Assembly: GCA_002049455.2 (NCBI GenBank)
Contig: KV919087.1
Location: 1 to 64,000, forward strand
From: Porphyra umbilicalis
Taxonomy: Eukaryota; Rhodophyta; Bangiophyceae; Bangiales; Bangiaceae
Length of the DNA stretch: 64,000 nucleotides
Direction: 5' to 3'
Shown here: positions 20,466 through 31,005 of the stretch, piece after piece
Numbering within the stretch: the stretch's first letter is position 1
How the letters are laid out: each line of letters begins with the position of its first letter
Translations under genes and position numbers: made by a program
Notes under the pieces: model-generated
Told to the model about the DNA's origin: nothing
What the model saw: the letters and a program-made list of their open reading frames with translations, nothing else
The model's database searches: none

Positions 20466-23400
20466 ATGGACGGAGGCGCTGCCGGCATGGGCGGCATCAA
20501 GATCGACAAGTTGACGGAGACGAACTTCCACGAGTGGCGCCAGCGCATTAAGATGGTCCTCGCGCTGCGCGACCTGGACGATATGCTTGACGAAGACGGC
20601 AAGCCGACGGACGCGGATGCCCGCGAGTTGGCGGTGTGGAAGCGTCGAGACACGAAGGCGAGCGCCATCATCGGGCTCACCCTTGGATATGAGCAGCTCG
20701 AGCACGTGGCATGCTGCGAGACGACGGCGGAAATGTGGTCGACGCTGCAAGGTGTCTTCCAGCGCAAGAGTTTGATGAACAAGATGAAGGCGCGACGCGA
20801 GTTCTACACCGTCGAAATGACCGTCGGCGAGGGCATGCTGGGCTACATCAACCGCGTGCGCAACCTCGGCGAGAGCCTCAAGGCCATGGGCGGCGAGGTG
20901 ACGGAGATGGACGTTGCCATGAGCGTCCTGAACGGGCTGACGTCCAAGTACGAGAACCTGCTGGTGGCTCTCGACGCCAAGGGAGAGGACGAGCTGAGCC
21001 TCGACTTTGTCAAGAGCCGCTTGCTTCAGGAGGAGCGGCGGCAGGCGGACAAGTCACCGGCGACGAAGCGCATTGGCGACATGGCACTCGTCGGCGCCAA
21101 CTATCGAGGACAAGGCCGCCGTGGTGACCTCTCCAAGATCGAGTGCTACTACTGCCATACATTTGGGCACATCTCTCGAGATTGCCCAGAGCTCAAGGCC
21201 AAGAAGCAAAGACAGGACAAGGTGGCCGCAATTGCGGCTGACGATGGTAGCGACAGCGACGACGCCATCTGTCTGGTGGGCAATGCGGCTGACACCGATG
21301 ACATCTCCAAGTCGTGGCTTGTCGATTCTGCGGCGTCTGCACACATGTGCTGGATGCGCGGGTGCTTCGAAGACTACCAGACGACCACGGGACGCAGCGT
21401 CACCATGGGTGACAAGGGGTCCGTAGCCACGGCGGGCGTCGGAACCGTCGTGCTCAATGTCATCGTTCACGGCAAGACGCGCAAGATCAAGTTGGAGAAG
21501 GTGCTCCATGTTCCTACTATGGGCTTCAACCTCATGTCGGTCGGCATGATGGAGGAACGTGGTGCGGAAGTGTCATTCAAGGGCGGTAAGACGATCATCA
21601 AGATTAGCGACAAGGTCGCTGCGTGCGGCACGCGGATGAGTGGGCTCTACCACCTGGACATGGCCCCACTGTTGGATATTGCTGCGGTGGCCTCCCTTCA
21701 GCTCTGGCATGAGCGCCTTGGGCACGTCAACGTGGCTGGCGTTAAGCGGATGATCAAGAATATGGACATCAATGGACTCAAGTGCTCTTCCATGGCGGTC
21801 AAGGACGTCTGCGAGCCGTGCGTGTATGGGAAGGCAGCTATGACGCCTATGCCTAGTGCAGGAGGAGGTCGAGTCAGCAAGCACCTGCAGCTCGTGCACT
21901 CGGACCTGGGCGGTCCAATGTCGGAGCCGTCGCGTGGCGGTGCGCTCTACTTTGGCACCTTCACTGACGACTTCTCCCGCTGGACAGACGTGGTCTTCCT
22001 GCAGAAGAAGAGCGATCTGCTCTCGGAGTACAAGAAGTGGCTGACGAAGGCCCAGCTGCACACGGGAACCAAGATCAAGATCCTACGCTCCGATAATGGC
22101 GGCGAGTATGTGTCGAATGCATTCAAGGCTCTTCACGATGAGAACGGCAAGACGCACCAGACCACGGTGCCCGACACGCCGCAGCAGAACGGGGTTGCTG
22201 AGCGGCTCAACCGAGTTCTCGTGGAGATGGCTCGCACCATGATGCGACACAAGGACGTCGATCAAGATCTTTGGGCGGATGCCATGAAGACGGCGGTCTA
22301 CATCAAGAACCGCGTCACCAGCCGAGCGCTTTTCGTCGGCAAGACGCCTTTTGAGCTGTGGACCGGAAATAAGCCCGACGTAAGCCACATGCGGGTGTTT
22401 GGGTCGACATGCTGGGTGGTGCTGCACAAGAGTCACATCGACGGCAAGTTTGGTGACAAGGCGGCGAAGGGCGTCTTCTTAGGCTATCCCGACGGCAGCA
22501 AGGCGTTCAAGGTCATCCTCGACGACGGCAAGGTCGTCAAGGCACGAAGCGTCGTGTTCGCCGGGACGAACGTAAGCGAGGTGGCAGAAGTTGCAGAGGA
22601 GCTTCCCGGAGACGAAAACGTCGGAGTAGAGACGGGTTTGCGCTCTGCAAGCGGCGGCGAAGACGTGGATGCTGACAATGACGACAAGGATGACAAGCAA
22701 GACGATGGATCTGACAAGTCCGCGGACGACAATCAAGGTTGTGGCGGCTCTCAAGACACGCCGCGTCGGAGCGGCAGAGCGCGGCGACCCCCTGTCGAGT
22801 ACTGGCGCCCGGTGAGCCTGGCTGCTCACGAGGCGCCAACGACGTACGTGCAAGCCGTTCAAGGGCAGGAATCGGCTAAGTGGCAGATTGCTATGGACGA
22901 GGAGATGGAGGCCATCCGCAAGAACAAGACTTGGCGCTTGACGGATCGCCCGGCCAGTCGACGCGTGCTGAAGGGCAAGTGGGTTTACAAGGTCAAGAAC
23001 GAGGTTGACAAGAACAGGAACAACACGACGCGTCACAAGGCGCGCCTGTGCTTCATGGGGAACCGGCAGATCAAGGGGCTCGACTTCAACGAGACGTTCG
23101 CGCCGGTGGCCAAGTTCACCACCATTCGATGCATCCTGGCGATGACGGCGGCAAACGGGTGGAAGCTACATCAGATGGACGTCAAGACGGCATTCCTCAA
23201 CGGCGACCTTGACGAGGAGGTCTACATGGAGCAGCCAGACGGCTATGTCGATCCGACGTATCCTGACAAAGTGTGTCGTCTCGTCCAAGCGCTGCATGGG
23301 CTGAAGCAAGCTCCCAAGATGTGGTACGCCAAGCTCGACGACTTCCTCAAGTCGCAGGGGCTTGACAACATTGACCCGGATGCATGCCTCTACCTCCTCA

Positions 23401-24392
23401 TGGATGACGGCGAAATCATCATCGTCCTGGTGTACGTCGACGATCTCCTGTTGGTGGCATCAAGCCTGGCGGCGATCTACAAGATTAAGGACGCTCTGCA
23501 CAAGCGTTTTGAGATGAAGGACCTGGGCGAGGCGAAGGTCATCCTCGGGCTAGAGATTAGGCGTGACAAGGCGTTGGGCACCCTCAAGCTGTCGCAGGGC
23601 AAGTACGCGGCGGAAGTGCTGGAGAAGTTCGGGATGGCGGAGTGCAACCCTATCGGAACGCCGCTGGAGGTGGGCCTGCAGCTGGTCAAGGCCGACGAGA
23701 GCGACGACGCGCTGCCCTACCGCGAAGCCGTCGGCAGTCTTATGTACCTGATGGTCGGGACACGTCCTGACCTCGCCTTCGCTATCGGGAATCTGAGTCG
23801 TTTTGCTTCGTGCTACGGCAAGGAGCATTGGGCGGCGATCAAGCGCGTTCTACGGTACGTCAAGGGTTCGATGGACAAGGGGCTGGTCTTCGACAAGAAC
23901 TCTTCCTGTGTTCTACAAGGCTTTAGTGATGCATACTGGGCGGGTGACCACAAGACGCGACGTTCTACGACGGGCTTTACCTTCATCTTTGGCGGAGCAG
24001 CCGTCAGCTGGGGTTCTAAGTTGCAGAAGACGGTGGCGCTGTCGACGATGGAAGCCGAGTACATGGCTCTATGTGAGGCCAGCAAGGAAGCTGTTTGGCT
24101 CAACAAGCTCGTGCAAAGCGTGGCAACTCAAGGGCTGCGGACAGCGATCTGGGGCGGGCCGATCAACATCAAGGTCGACAATAGCGGGTGCATTGACTTC
24201 TCCAAGAACCCCGTCGAGCACAAGCGCACTAAGCACATCGACATTCGCTACCACTTTGTGCGCGAGGCCATCACGACGGACAAGGTGACACTGGAGCATT
24301 GTGCAACGGACGACATGGAGGCGGACCCGATGACGAAGGAGCTCGGCAAGACCAAGCACGACAAGCATTTCGAGGCCATGGGGCTTTGCTGA
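20466..24392 (+). CDS. Copia gag-pol polyprotein of element A
   Basis: 1308 residues in one frame. Order: gag (about 1-220); CCHC zinc knuckle (about 226, CYYCHTFGHISRDC); aspartic protease (about 285, LVDSAASAHM, with DSA in place of the common DSG); integrase with HHCC zinc motif (about 414-455) and D,D,E core (SDLGG near 478, SDNGGEY, then PQQNGVAER); reverse transcriptase with YVDD near 990; RNase H (FSDAYWAGD near 1153, STMEAEY near 1195). Integrase before RT is the copia order. The ATG at 20466 gives a normal gag start (MDGGAAGMGGIKIDKL). Nothing about the frame looks damaged. Confidence 0.95.
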   Translation: MDGGAAGMGGIKIDKLTETNFHEWRQRIKMVLALRDLDDMLDEDGKPTDADARELAVWKRRDTKASAIIGLTLGYEQLEHVACCETTAEMWSTLQGVFQRKSLMNKMKARREFYTVEMTVGEGMLGYINRVRNLGESLKAMGGEVTEMDVAMSVLNGLTSKYENLLVALDAKGEDELSLDFVKSRLLQEERRQADKSPATKRIGDMALVGANYRGQGRRGDLSKIECYYCHTFGHISRDCPELKAKKQRQDKVAAIAADDGSDSDDAICLVGNAADTDDISKSWLVDSAASAHMCWMRGCFEDYQTTTGRSVTMGDKGSVATAGVGTVVLNVIVHGKTRKIKLEKVLHVPTMGFNLMSVGMMEERGAEVSFKGGKTIIKISDKVAACGTRMSGLYHLDMAPLLDIAAVASLQLWHERLGHVNVAGVKRMIKNMDINGLKCSSMAVKDVCEPCVYGKAAMTPMPSAGGGRVSKHLQLVHSDLGGPMSEPSRGGALYFGTFTDDFSRWTDVVFLQKKSDLLSEYKKWLTKAQLHTGTKIKILRSDNGGEYVSNAFKALHDENGKTHQTTVPDTPQQNGVAERLNRVLVEMARTMMRHKDVDQDLWADAMKTAVYIKNRVTSRALFVGKTPFELWTGNKPDVSHMRVFGSTCWVVLHKSHIDGKFGDKAAKGVFLGYPDGSKAFKVILDDGKVVKARSVVFAGTNVSEVAEVAEELPGDENVGVETGLRSASGGEDVDADNDDKDDKQDDGSDKSADDNQGCGGSQDTPRRSGRARRPPVEYWRPVSLAAHEAPTTYVQAVQGQESAKWQIAMDEEMEAIRKNKTWRLTDRPASRRVLKGKWVYKVKNEVDKNRNNTTRHKARLCFMGNRQIKGLDFNETFAPVAKFTTIRCILAMTAANGWKLHQMDVKTAFLNGDLDEEVYMEQPDGYVDPTYPDKVCRLVQALHGLKQAPKMWYAKLDDFLKSQGLDNIDPDACLYLLMDDGEIIIVLVYVDDLLLVASSLAAIYKIKDALHKRFEMKDLGEAKVILGLEIRRDKALGTLKLSQGKYAAEVLEKFGMAECNPIGTPLEVGLQLVKADESDDALPYREAVGSLMYLMVGTRPDLAFAIGNLSRFASCYGKEHWAAIKRVLRYVKGSMDKGLVFDKNSSCVLQGFSDAYWAGDHKTRRSTTGFTFIFGGAAVSWGSKLQKTVALSTMEAEYMALCEASKEAVWLNKLVQSVATQGLRTAIWGGPINIKVDNSGCIDFSKNPVEHKRTKHIDIRYHFVREAITTDKVTLEHCATDDMEADPMTKELGKTKHDKHFEAMGLC

Positions 24393-24427
24393 AAACAAGA
24401 ACCGCCGCGTCAACAAGCAAGGAGGAG

Positions 24428-24845
24428 TGTTAGACTGTGATGCTCGTCGCCGACTCCACTGGCGGTTCGCGGATGGATGATGGTCGGTGACCCTTATGGT
24501 ACCCCACATGGTACATTTGCAAGACGTGGTCAAGTTGCACACATTTGTGTTGGGTCATCTTGGGGCGTTACGTTTGGCATGTTTTGGATTTGATCTTCGC
24601 TTTGCTCTAGTGGCTTTTGATTTGGTGAGTGAATCGATTTGGTGCGAGGGCGTGGGCGTTGGTGTGGGCGCGAGAGGGGGGAGCACTTGGGCCGGTGGGG
24701 ACTATTTGAGAGGTGCTCTCGGTTGGGAGAGGCGGGCGAACCTTAGGACAACCAACAAAGCACGTTCGCACACACACACACAAGCTCAAGCCACTCAACC
24801 ACTTCACCGTGGTCCCCCAACCCCTATCCCCACTGCAAATCAACA
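24428..24845 (+). repeat. 3' LTR of element A
   Basis: 418 bp, nearly identical to the 5' copy. The purine tract aaggaggag sits immediately before it and would prime plus-strand synthesis. Confidence 0.92.
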
Positions 24846-27077
24846 GACCGGCCATCCACTGCAGCGGGAGGCGGCGGAGGAGCTGGCGGAGACGGTGGTG
24901 GGCCCGTTGGTGGCGGCCGAGATGGTCAAGGACGCGACGGGAGCGAGCAAGACCCGGTGGGCAGCACTTGGGATGCCGCATCCTCCGACTCAGCGGCATA
25001 CCCGCTCATCAAGACGCACACACGAGGCACCATCGCCGCAGTCGCTGGTGGGGTGCTGGGCACCAAAGTATTGGCGACGGCCGACCTCAACAAGCTTCTC
25101 GCCCGTGTCGGGCTCGAAGACGTTCGCGAGATCACGTCTCACGACGTCTCGGACCTGTTTACGGCCGCCGGCCGCTTGATGCGGCAGCAGGCTAACTCCA
25201 AGCCGTTCTCCTGGGCCTTGCGCTGTCACTTGGAGCTTTTGGGAAACAAGTGGACGACGCCGGCGTTGGCGGTAGCCGTGGACGGCTCACACTACCTGCC
25301 CTTAACCCACCCATCGTCAAGGGGGCACGGCACGGACAGGAAGCGGTTGGTGCTGTGCGTGGCGGCCCACGTCTCGCCCTTTTGGGCCAAGGTCTTTGAG
25401 GTCCACTTTGCAGCGTCGCCTGCGAGCGGGCGCAAGAAGAGGTACCGCCCTAAGGACCCGTTTGAGGGCGCGGAGGACATGGGCGGCAAGACAACCAAGA
25501 AGCAGCGCCGGCCAACCAACGGGATGATGGCGGCGAAAAAGGCTCGCACCGAGGCGGCGAACGCCGCCCGCCTCCACAAGGCGCAAGCCAAGGCGACAAC
25601 GAGGGTGGCTGCCGCGCGAGCCGCGATAGTTGCACGTGCCGCAAAGGCGGCAACGAAAGCCGCGACAACAAGAGCCTCCGCGGCACGTGCTGTCACCAAG
25701 GCCGATGCTCCTCCTCCGCCCGCTCCTCCTCCTATTGGCCGCCCTCGTGCCTCCGCGGTGCCTCAATGCGCCCGATCAGCCGGCTCTGTTCCGGGACCTC
25801 GTGGTGCTGGGGCTGGTAACAGTGGGTGCCACACCACTGGCGCGTTCCGTACGCCTGACACACTGTGGGCGCTGGAGCGGGCCGCCGCCGTGATGCGCAT
25901 GCACGACGTGTGGACGAGGCGGGCGGTCCCGGTCCTTCCCGCCACCACGGTCTTTTCCGTGGTACTTCTCTCTGGCCCCCCTCTTGCTGCCGCCGTGCGC
26001 GCGAGCACCAAAGTGCGTGTGGTTCTTCCCCGTGCGCTGCTCAAGAACGCGTTCGCGGCGTTGGCCGCCGCCGCCCGCAGCAGCAATGGAGGCGTCCCCG
26101 ACGGGCACGAGCTGGCCGTGCGCCTCGACGACCACGAACCTGTGTACGAGTTCGAGGCGACGCTGGACCAGATGAGCTCGGTATTGGCATTCAGCGAGGG
26201 CATTGTGTCGTCGGCCAACTTTGTAAATTGGATGCGCGGGCTCACGGCGACAGACGCGCACCTGCCTGCGCCGCTCAACTTTTGGTCGGGCGAGTCAGTC
26301 GCCATCTCTTCGATGGTGGACCAAGTGCTCGACAACATTGCCGGCCGACTGCTCGGCAACTGCGTGTGGTCGCTCCCTCCCGCCCGCCGCGGGTCGGCTC
26401 CCATTGAGAGGGCGGCCGGCGTGTTCTCCGGCTACATGGTAAACGTGCGAGACATTTGCGACGCCGGCCAGCGGGAGTTGATCACCAACGCGCTGATGGA
26501 CGCGGGCTTGGCGGGGCTGCAGAGCAGGTGCGACGCCGGGTCGGTACCGATCGGCGTCCTCGCCTCTTCACAGTCGGCATCCTTCACGCACGTGGGGGGA
26601 AGGCAGGTAAGCCTGGAGAGTGCTGTTCCCTGTGTGCTCCAAGTACTTGACTCGTGGAGCACGTCCGTCACGCGGCTTGTGATGGTGTTGAATGTGGATA
26701 ACAGTCATTGGATGTCTGCTGCTGTGTCTTTGTTGACGGGACAAGTGACTCTGTATGACTCTTTAGGCGGTTCATCTCCGGCCAAGTTGCACATGACGTC
26801 CCGCCTCCGCCTCTTTGCGCGGTACGCCGAGCAACGGTGGCGAGCCACGCACCCAGACAAAGCTGCGGGTTCGGTTGATTGGCAGTTTGAGGAGGTCAAT
26901 ACGCCACGGCAGGTAGACGGCAACAACTGCGGGTTGTTCGCCGTCGGTTTCATCTGGTGTTTTGCCTACGGGCTGGATATGACAACGTTCCGGGTTGACG
27001 GTGACCAGTTGCGTCTTTCTTCGTTTCTTTTTGTATTGATGTCTGGCTCTGCACGGGAGGGGCCGCAGCGAGCTTGA
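24846..27077 (+). CDS. Ulp1/C48-type cysteine protease-like protein, 5' end cut by element A
   Basis: The frame is open from the LTR junction (24846) to the TGA at 27075-27077. No ATG precedes the conserved part, so the natural start probably lay upstream of the insertion. Counting from the GTG at 24957, a long variable region with an Ala/Lys-rich basic segment (about 180-250) precedes a C-terminal peptidase domain. That domain has a complete Ulp1-type set: His584 (NSHW), Asp601 (LYDSL), Gln652 (PRQVDGNNCG) and Cys658. Family members remove SUMO or related modifiers, but C48 domains are also common passengers of Mutator-like and other DNA transposons, and the unusual N-terminal half (CVAAHVSPFWAKVFEVHF) would suit that. 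Upstream of element A the same register meets a TAA at 19864-19866, so what is left may be inactive or start differently. Confidence 0.65.
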   Translation, partial: DRPSTAAGGGGGAGGDGGGPVGGGRDGQGRDGSEQDPVGSTWDAASSDSAAYPLIKTHTRGTIAAVAGGVLGTKVLATADLNKLLARVGLEDVREITSHDVSDLFTAAGRLMRQQANSKPFSWALRCHLELLGNKWTTPALAVAVDGSHYLPLTHPSSRGHGTDRKRLVLCVAAHVSPFWAKVFEVHFAASPASGRKKRYRPKDPFEGAEDMGGKTTKKQRRPTNGMMAAKKARTEAANAARLHKAQAKATTRVAAARAAIVARAAKAATKAATTRASAARAVTKADAPPPPAPPPIGRPRASAVPQCARSAGSVPGPRGAGAGNSGCHTTGAFRTPDTLWALERAAAVMRMHDVWTRRAVPVLPATTVFSVVLLSGPPLAAAVRASTKVRVVLPRALLKNAFAALAAAARSSNGGVPDGHELAVRLDDHEPVYEFEATLDQMSSVLAFSEGIVSSANFVNWMRGLTATDAHLPAPLNFWSGESVAISSMVDQVLDNIAGRLLGNCVWSLPPARRGSAPIERAAGVFSGYMVNVRDICDAGQRELITNALMDAGLAGLQSRCDAGSVPIGVLASSQSASFTHVGGRQVSLESAVPCVLQVLDSWSTSVTRLVMVLNVDNSHWMSAAVSLLTGQVTLYDSLGGSSPAKLHMTSRLRLFARYAEQRWRATHPDKAAGSVDWQFEEVNTPRQVDGNNCGLFAVGFIWCFAYGLDMTTFRVDGDQLRLSSFLFVLMSGSAREGPQRA

Positions 27078-27960
27078 CATCGGTGGGTGTGGCATGCACT
27101 GCTTTGTTTTCTATTTGTTCGGACGTAATCTCCTCATGCACTTGCACATCTCTAGTCAACGACCAAAAGCTGGTGCAGCAGCCAGCCGGGGAGCAGTGGG
27201 CTGGTCTGTATTCTCTGGCCGATTGTGGACGAGAGCGGTCGCTGCTGGCCGCCACAGCCACCGCGGTGGCCGCGCCACCACCAGTGCAGGGGGCCGCAGC
27301 AGCCAGCGCGAGGACTACCAGAAAGCGATGACCCCCGCCAGGGCGTCACGAGGAGCCGACGATACCCACCTCGATGGCATCGATATCGCCGCGACGGCAG
27401 TGGCTGCGGGCGCACAGATGCAAGCAGCTCCGGAATGATCGCGAGCGCGGCATGGCCAGGTTCTGGATCTGCTCAGAAAACCAACAAACTTGTTGAAACA
27501 GAATGTCCAGTGCAGAACTCTTGAATTGGACGAAGGTACACGACAACAACATTCCGCATCCCCTCTGAGGGCATCCCTAAGGCGCCCTAATGCCCAAAAC
27601 TTAAACTCCCTCTGGTCTGTTTACACAAAAGGATTTTGATTACTGACCATATTCCATTCCAACCGCGTTTCCCATGCAAGACGTGCAGCGCCCAAGTGCC
27701 AAGTTGTTGCTCAAGCAAGCCCGTTTCCCCGGGTTACCGTTGGGGCCCAGGCCCGCTCCTTTTACCCATGGTTTCCAAATGCAGATTTCGTCAAAATACT
27801 TTAAGTCCACAGAAGTCAGCCGAGTCATCGGCTGTACTGGTCACGAGTGCCAAAATCGCCTGTGTGCACCCTCACCTGTATGATGACTTTCAAAGATTGA
27901 GCGCTTCTTTGGATCCAAGGCGGCCACTCCGGCCAAGACGTTCCCGGCGCCGTCGGCCAA
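27078..27960. other. gene-free stretch
   Basis: No recognisable gene or repeat. Base composition is more balanced than in the flanks after 27.4 kb, as expected for an intergenic region upstream of the nuclease-like gene. Confidence 0.4.
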
Positions 27961-28149
27961 CATGGCGGCGGCCCCAGCGGTGCGCAAGCAGCAGCCCCGG
28001 GGGATTACGGTGCGGGCCAAGGCGATGACGCCGACGACGACGCCGCTGGACGCGTCGTCTGACACGGGGGAGAAGCGGGTGGGTGTCGGCGGCAACAAGC
28101 CGAGTGGTCGGCCCGAGGCGGCCGGGGCGGCGGCACCGGCGCGGCGGCC

Positions 28150-29661
28150 GTGCCAGCGGCCGGGACCGAGGCGAGGGCGACGTACGTACCCACCGCGCCC
28201 GATGCCGAGCCCGACGAGCGGGCGGCGGCGCCCGCCGCGCCGGCCGCCAGCACAGAGAGGCGGTCAAAGGGCGCGCCCGCCACGCCGGCCGCCGGCGAGG
28301 ACACGCAGGAGACGTCGCCTGTCACGCGTGCCGCCAAGACGGGCACGCGGCTCAAGTCGTCCGTCACTCGTGACGCTGAGGCCGACACGCCGGCGACGTC
28401 GTCTGACACGCCTGCGGCCGAGACGGGCACGCGGGCAACATCGTCTGTCACACCCACCGCCAAGACGATTCGGGCAGCCGCGTCGTCGTCGCCCACGCAC
28501 GCGTCTTCCGACGGTGCGGACATGCAGAGCGCCTCCAACGGCGCCACCCCGCCTAATGCCGCCGGCAAGGGCACCGCCACCACCGCCGCCACCGACGTCG
28601 CCGGCGGCTTGGCGGGCTCCCCCGCCGCCGCGTCCAAGTCGAGCCGCCGCCGCCCCCCCCGCTCCGCCACCCCCGCCCCCGAAGCCGCCGCCTCTCGTGC
28701 CGTGCGGGCGGTGCTCCTCCCCCCCGCCACCGCCCTCAAAGCCGTCATTGGCTACACCGCCACCGCGCTCGGCGTGAGCAAACCCCGCCCCGGCGCGCTG
28801 CCCGCCGCGCCAAGCGGGCGACCCCCTCCCCTGTCGGTGGCCACCCGCCGGGACATTGTCCTCGGCTTGGCCATCACCGCCGGAACGTTTGCGGTCGGCG
28901 CGGCGGCCGGCTGTCGGGCCGTCATCCTCCTCAAGGGCACCAACCGCTTCCGCGACTCGATTGACATCCCCGCGACGGCCTTTGGGGTGCTCCCCGCCGA
29001 CGGGCCGTCGGGCCCGCACGTCACAAGCGGCTTTATCACCAAAAGTGTCTGGCGGCGACACCCTTCGCGTGCGCCACACGCCGCTGCGGCCGCCGGGGAC
29101 TGGCGCCAACGACCCCGACTCGTACGTTCACCGCCGCGGCCTGCGGCGGTCCGACCCGGCGGCGCTGCCGCGGCCGAGCGACGAGACGCTCGCCATCCAC
29201 CTGGCGGGCGTGCACTGCCCCGAAACGAGGCGGTGGGGCATGCCAGGCCAGGCCCTCGCCGACGATGCGCGGCGGTTTGTGACGGACCTGCTCGTCGCGC
29301 GCGGGGGGGGGTCCCCGGGGGGCGTGCTCCCGCGGGGCGGGGGCCCCCCCCTCCCACGTGGCGCCGGCGCGACGGTGCGCCTCGGCCTGGCCGCGCGGGA
29401 CGGGCGGGAGCGCCTCGTGGCGGCGGTGTGGATCGGGCCCCCGTGGGAGGCGGTCGATTTGGCGGCGCAGCTGCTGTCGGCGGGCCTCGCCGTGTGCACG
29501 CGCTCCCTCGACGGCGCGCCGACCAAGGGGGGTGTCGAGTACGCGCGGCTGGAAGCCGACGCCAAGGCGCAGGGGCTGGGCATGTGGCGCGTGAGCGCCG
29601 CGAGGGAGACGCCGTCGAGGCAGCGGACGCGCCGTCGTGCGGGCGACGCACGGGGTGGGTG
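28150..29661 (+). CDS. Membrane-anchored staphylococcal-nuclease-like (SNase-fold, C3orf33-type) protein with a frame jump
   Basis: An Ala/Thr/Ser-rich N-terminus of about 230 residues is followed by a hydrophobic segment (DIVLGLAITAGTFAVGAAAG). Then comes an SNase-fold domain: the GFITK / VSGGDTLRVRHTPL strand, LAIHLAGVHCPETRRWGMPG, ATVRLGLAARDGRERLVAAVW, LLSAGLAV and EYARLEADAKAQGLGMW. The register changes once, within the AAAA run at 29041-29044. The strand before it and the GGDTL motif after it clearly belong together, so this is a 1-base indel (real or sequencing). The usual catalytic Arg and Asp positions of SNase (RLAGIDAPE) read HLAGVHCPE here, as in the non-catalytic C3orf33 family, so nuclease activity is doubtful. 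The start is uncertain: 28150 is the first ATG in this frame. A better leader (MAAAPAVRKQQPRG at 27962) lies in another frame. Confidence 0.6.
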
Positions 29662-30295
29662 AGGGGGGAAGAGGCGGTGTGAACGGGGTTGGGACCTCGT
29701 GTTGTATTTCGCAGTATGTGATGATAGTTCGTGAAAGTGCTGTTCGCGTTCGTAGAGGAGTGCAGCATCATGCTGCCATGGATGGCAAGCCACTCGCCGC
29801 CCCCGCCGCGGATTCACTTTCCAGGCGCGGCCTGACGACGCCTTCGGCCGATGCGGCCGCCGCGCGGGTGCCGCCCCCACTGCGAGGCGGCCGACGGACG
29901 GCCACCGCGTGGAGGCGGGCGACGCACAGTGCTGGCGCCGCCGCCGCCGCCGACGCAGCGTCGTCGACTGGCGTCACGCTGCGGGGCGTCACGTGCGGCG
30001 GCCGCGAACGCAGCGGTGCGGACACGGGCGGGAAGCTTACCGCAGTCCATCTTTGTGAGGTGGCACGCGCCGAGGCTGTTCGCTGCGCTTGCGCCCTCTT
30101 TAATGTGATGTGGAGAGATTTCCTGTCGTTTGCAGGGATAGTTATTGCTGGAGGCTGGAGGGTACCTCCAGATGTGGTCTTCCAGTCGTGACCCAGCTGA
30201 CGTCGTCACGACCCGCCACCGCAACCGGTGCGTCGACGCCAACGTCGCGACCACCACGTCTGTCTCCCAACCCCGGCTATGGCATAGCTCCCTTC
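29662..30295. other. gene-free stretch
   Basis: GC-rich sequence between the nuclease-like gene and element B. No recognisable domain in any frame. It ends with ccttc, the target duplication of element B. Confidence 0.4.
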
Positions 30296-30840
30296 TGTTG
30301 AAACGCAGTGGGGATAGGGGATGGGGGACCACGGTGAAGTGGTTGAGTGGCTTGAGCTTGTGTGCATGTGTGCGAACGTGCTTTGTTAGTTGTCTCTTCG
30401 AAGCGCCCCTCTTCCCATCAAGGGCACTCCTCAAGTAGTCCAAGTCGGAGCACTCAAGCCCACCACGCAGCCCAAGCAGTTCGCCCGCGCACGCGCCCGC
30501 CCACACTCTAAATCAAAACGCTCACCAAATCAAAGCATCAGGGATCAAAGCAAAGCCCACGCAAATCAAACCATCAGAAGCGCAAGAACAAAAAATGTGA
30601 AATCGCAAAAATTTCACTCAAAATCGCACGGGTACAAATGGCGAATGCACCAGCGGTCACCAAAGCGCGAGGAAGTCGCATGGGTAGCCTAGTGGGAAGT
30701 AGGCACCCACTCTCATTAGGCGTGACCTTCGGGTCGCGTCCGGGAGTCGGGGGTTCGAACCCTGTCAATACCTGGTTTCTTGAATTTTACTTTTTTACAG
30801 CAGGAGGGCTTACAGCGGCGTTGAGCATGACGTTCCAACA
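30296..30840 (-). repeat. 3' LTR of element B
   Basis: Reads TGTTGGAACG...CGTTTCAACA on the minus strand. The purine-rich AAGGGGGCG precedes it. It contains a tRNA-like block on the opposite strand (30683-30772). Confidence 0.9.
30683..30772 (+). other. tRNA-like sequence with A and B boxes inside the LTR of element B
   Basis: The A box TAGCCTAGTGG (30685-30695) fits the Pol III consensus fully, as does the B box GGTTCGAAC (30752-30760). Between them lie a D-arm-like GCC...GGC hairpin and a GACC-TTCG-GGTC hairpin resembling a long variable arm. The acceptor stem does not pair, so this is tRNA-derived rather than a working tRNA. An equal copy is in the other LTR (35879-35968). Confidence 0.5.
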
Positions 30841-31005
30841 CGCCCCCTTGCTCGACGCCGCCTGACCGCTGACCGCCCTTGCAGTACTTGTCGAGAAGTA
30901 AGTCCGCCTAGATTCTTGACGTCCCAAATCCGATACCGCCCGGCATGGCCGCCTTGGAGGAGCAATGTACTTACATCCGGCTGTACTTACGACGCGTACT
31001 TGAAG

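Larger units (their letters stand above)
19887..24845 (+). mobile_element. Ty1/copia LTR retrotransposon A, whole and young
   Basis: 4,959 bp. The LTRs at 19887-20304 and 24428-24845 are both 418 bp, begin TGTT and end AACA, and differ at about 3 positions by eye, so insertion was recent. A 5-bp target duplication, gaccg, flanks it (19882-19886, 24846-24850). A single long gag-pol frame fills the interior, and it looks whole. Same lineage as element B. Its 3' LTR abuts the Ulp1-like frame. Confidence 0.95.

Noticed and set aside
28083-28777. Separate Arg/Pro-rich genes upstream of the SNase-like domain
   Set aside because: These are other-frame shadows of the Ala/Thr-rich N-terminus; the frame leading into the hydrophobic segment is the better choice.
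30683-30772. Functional tRNA gene
   Set aside because: A and B boxes are good, but the acceptor and T stems do not pair well and the block is part of a duplicated LTR.
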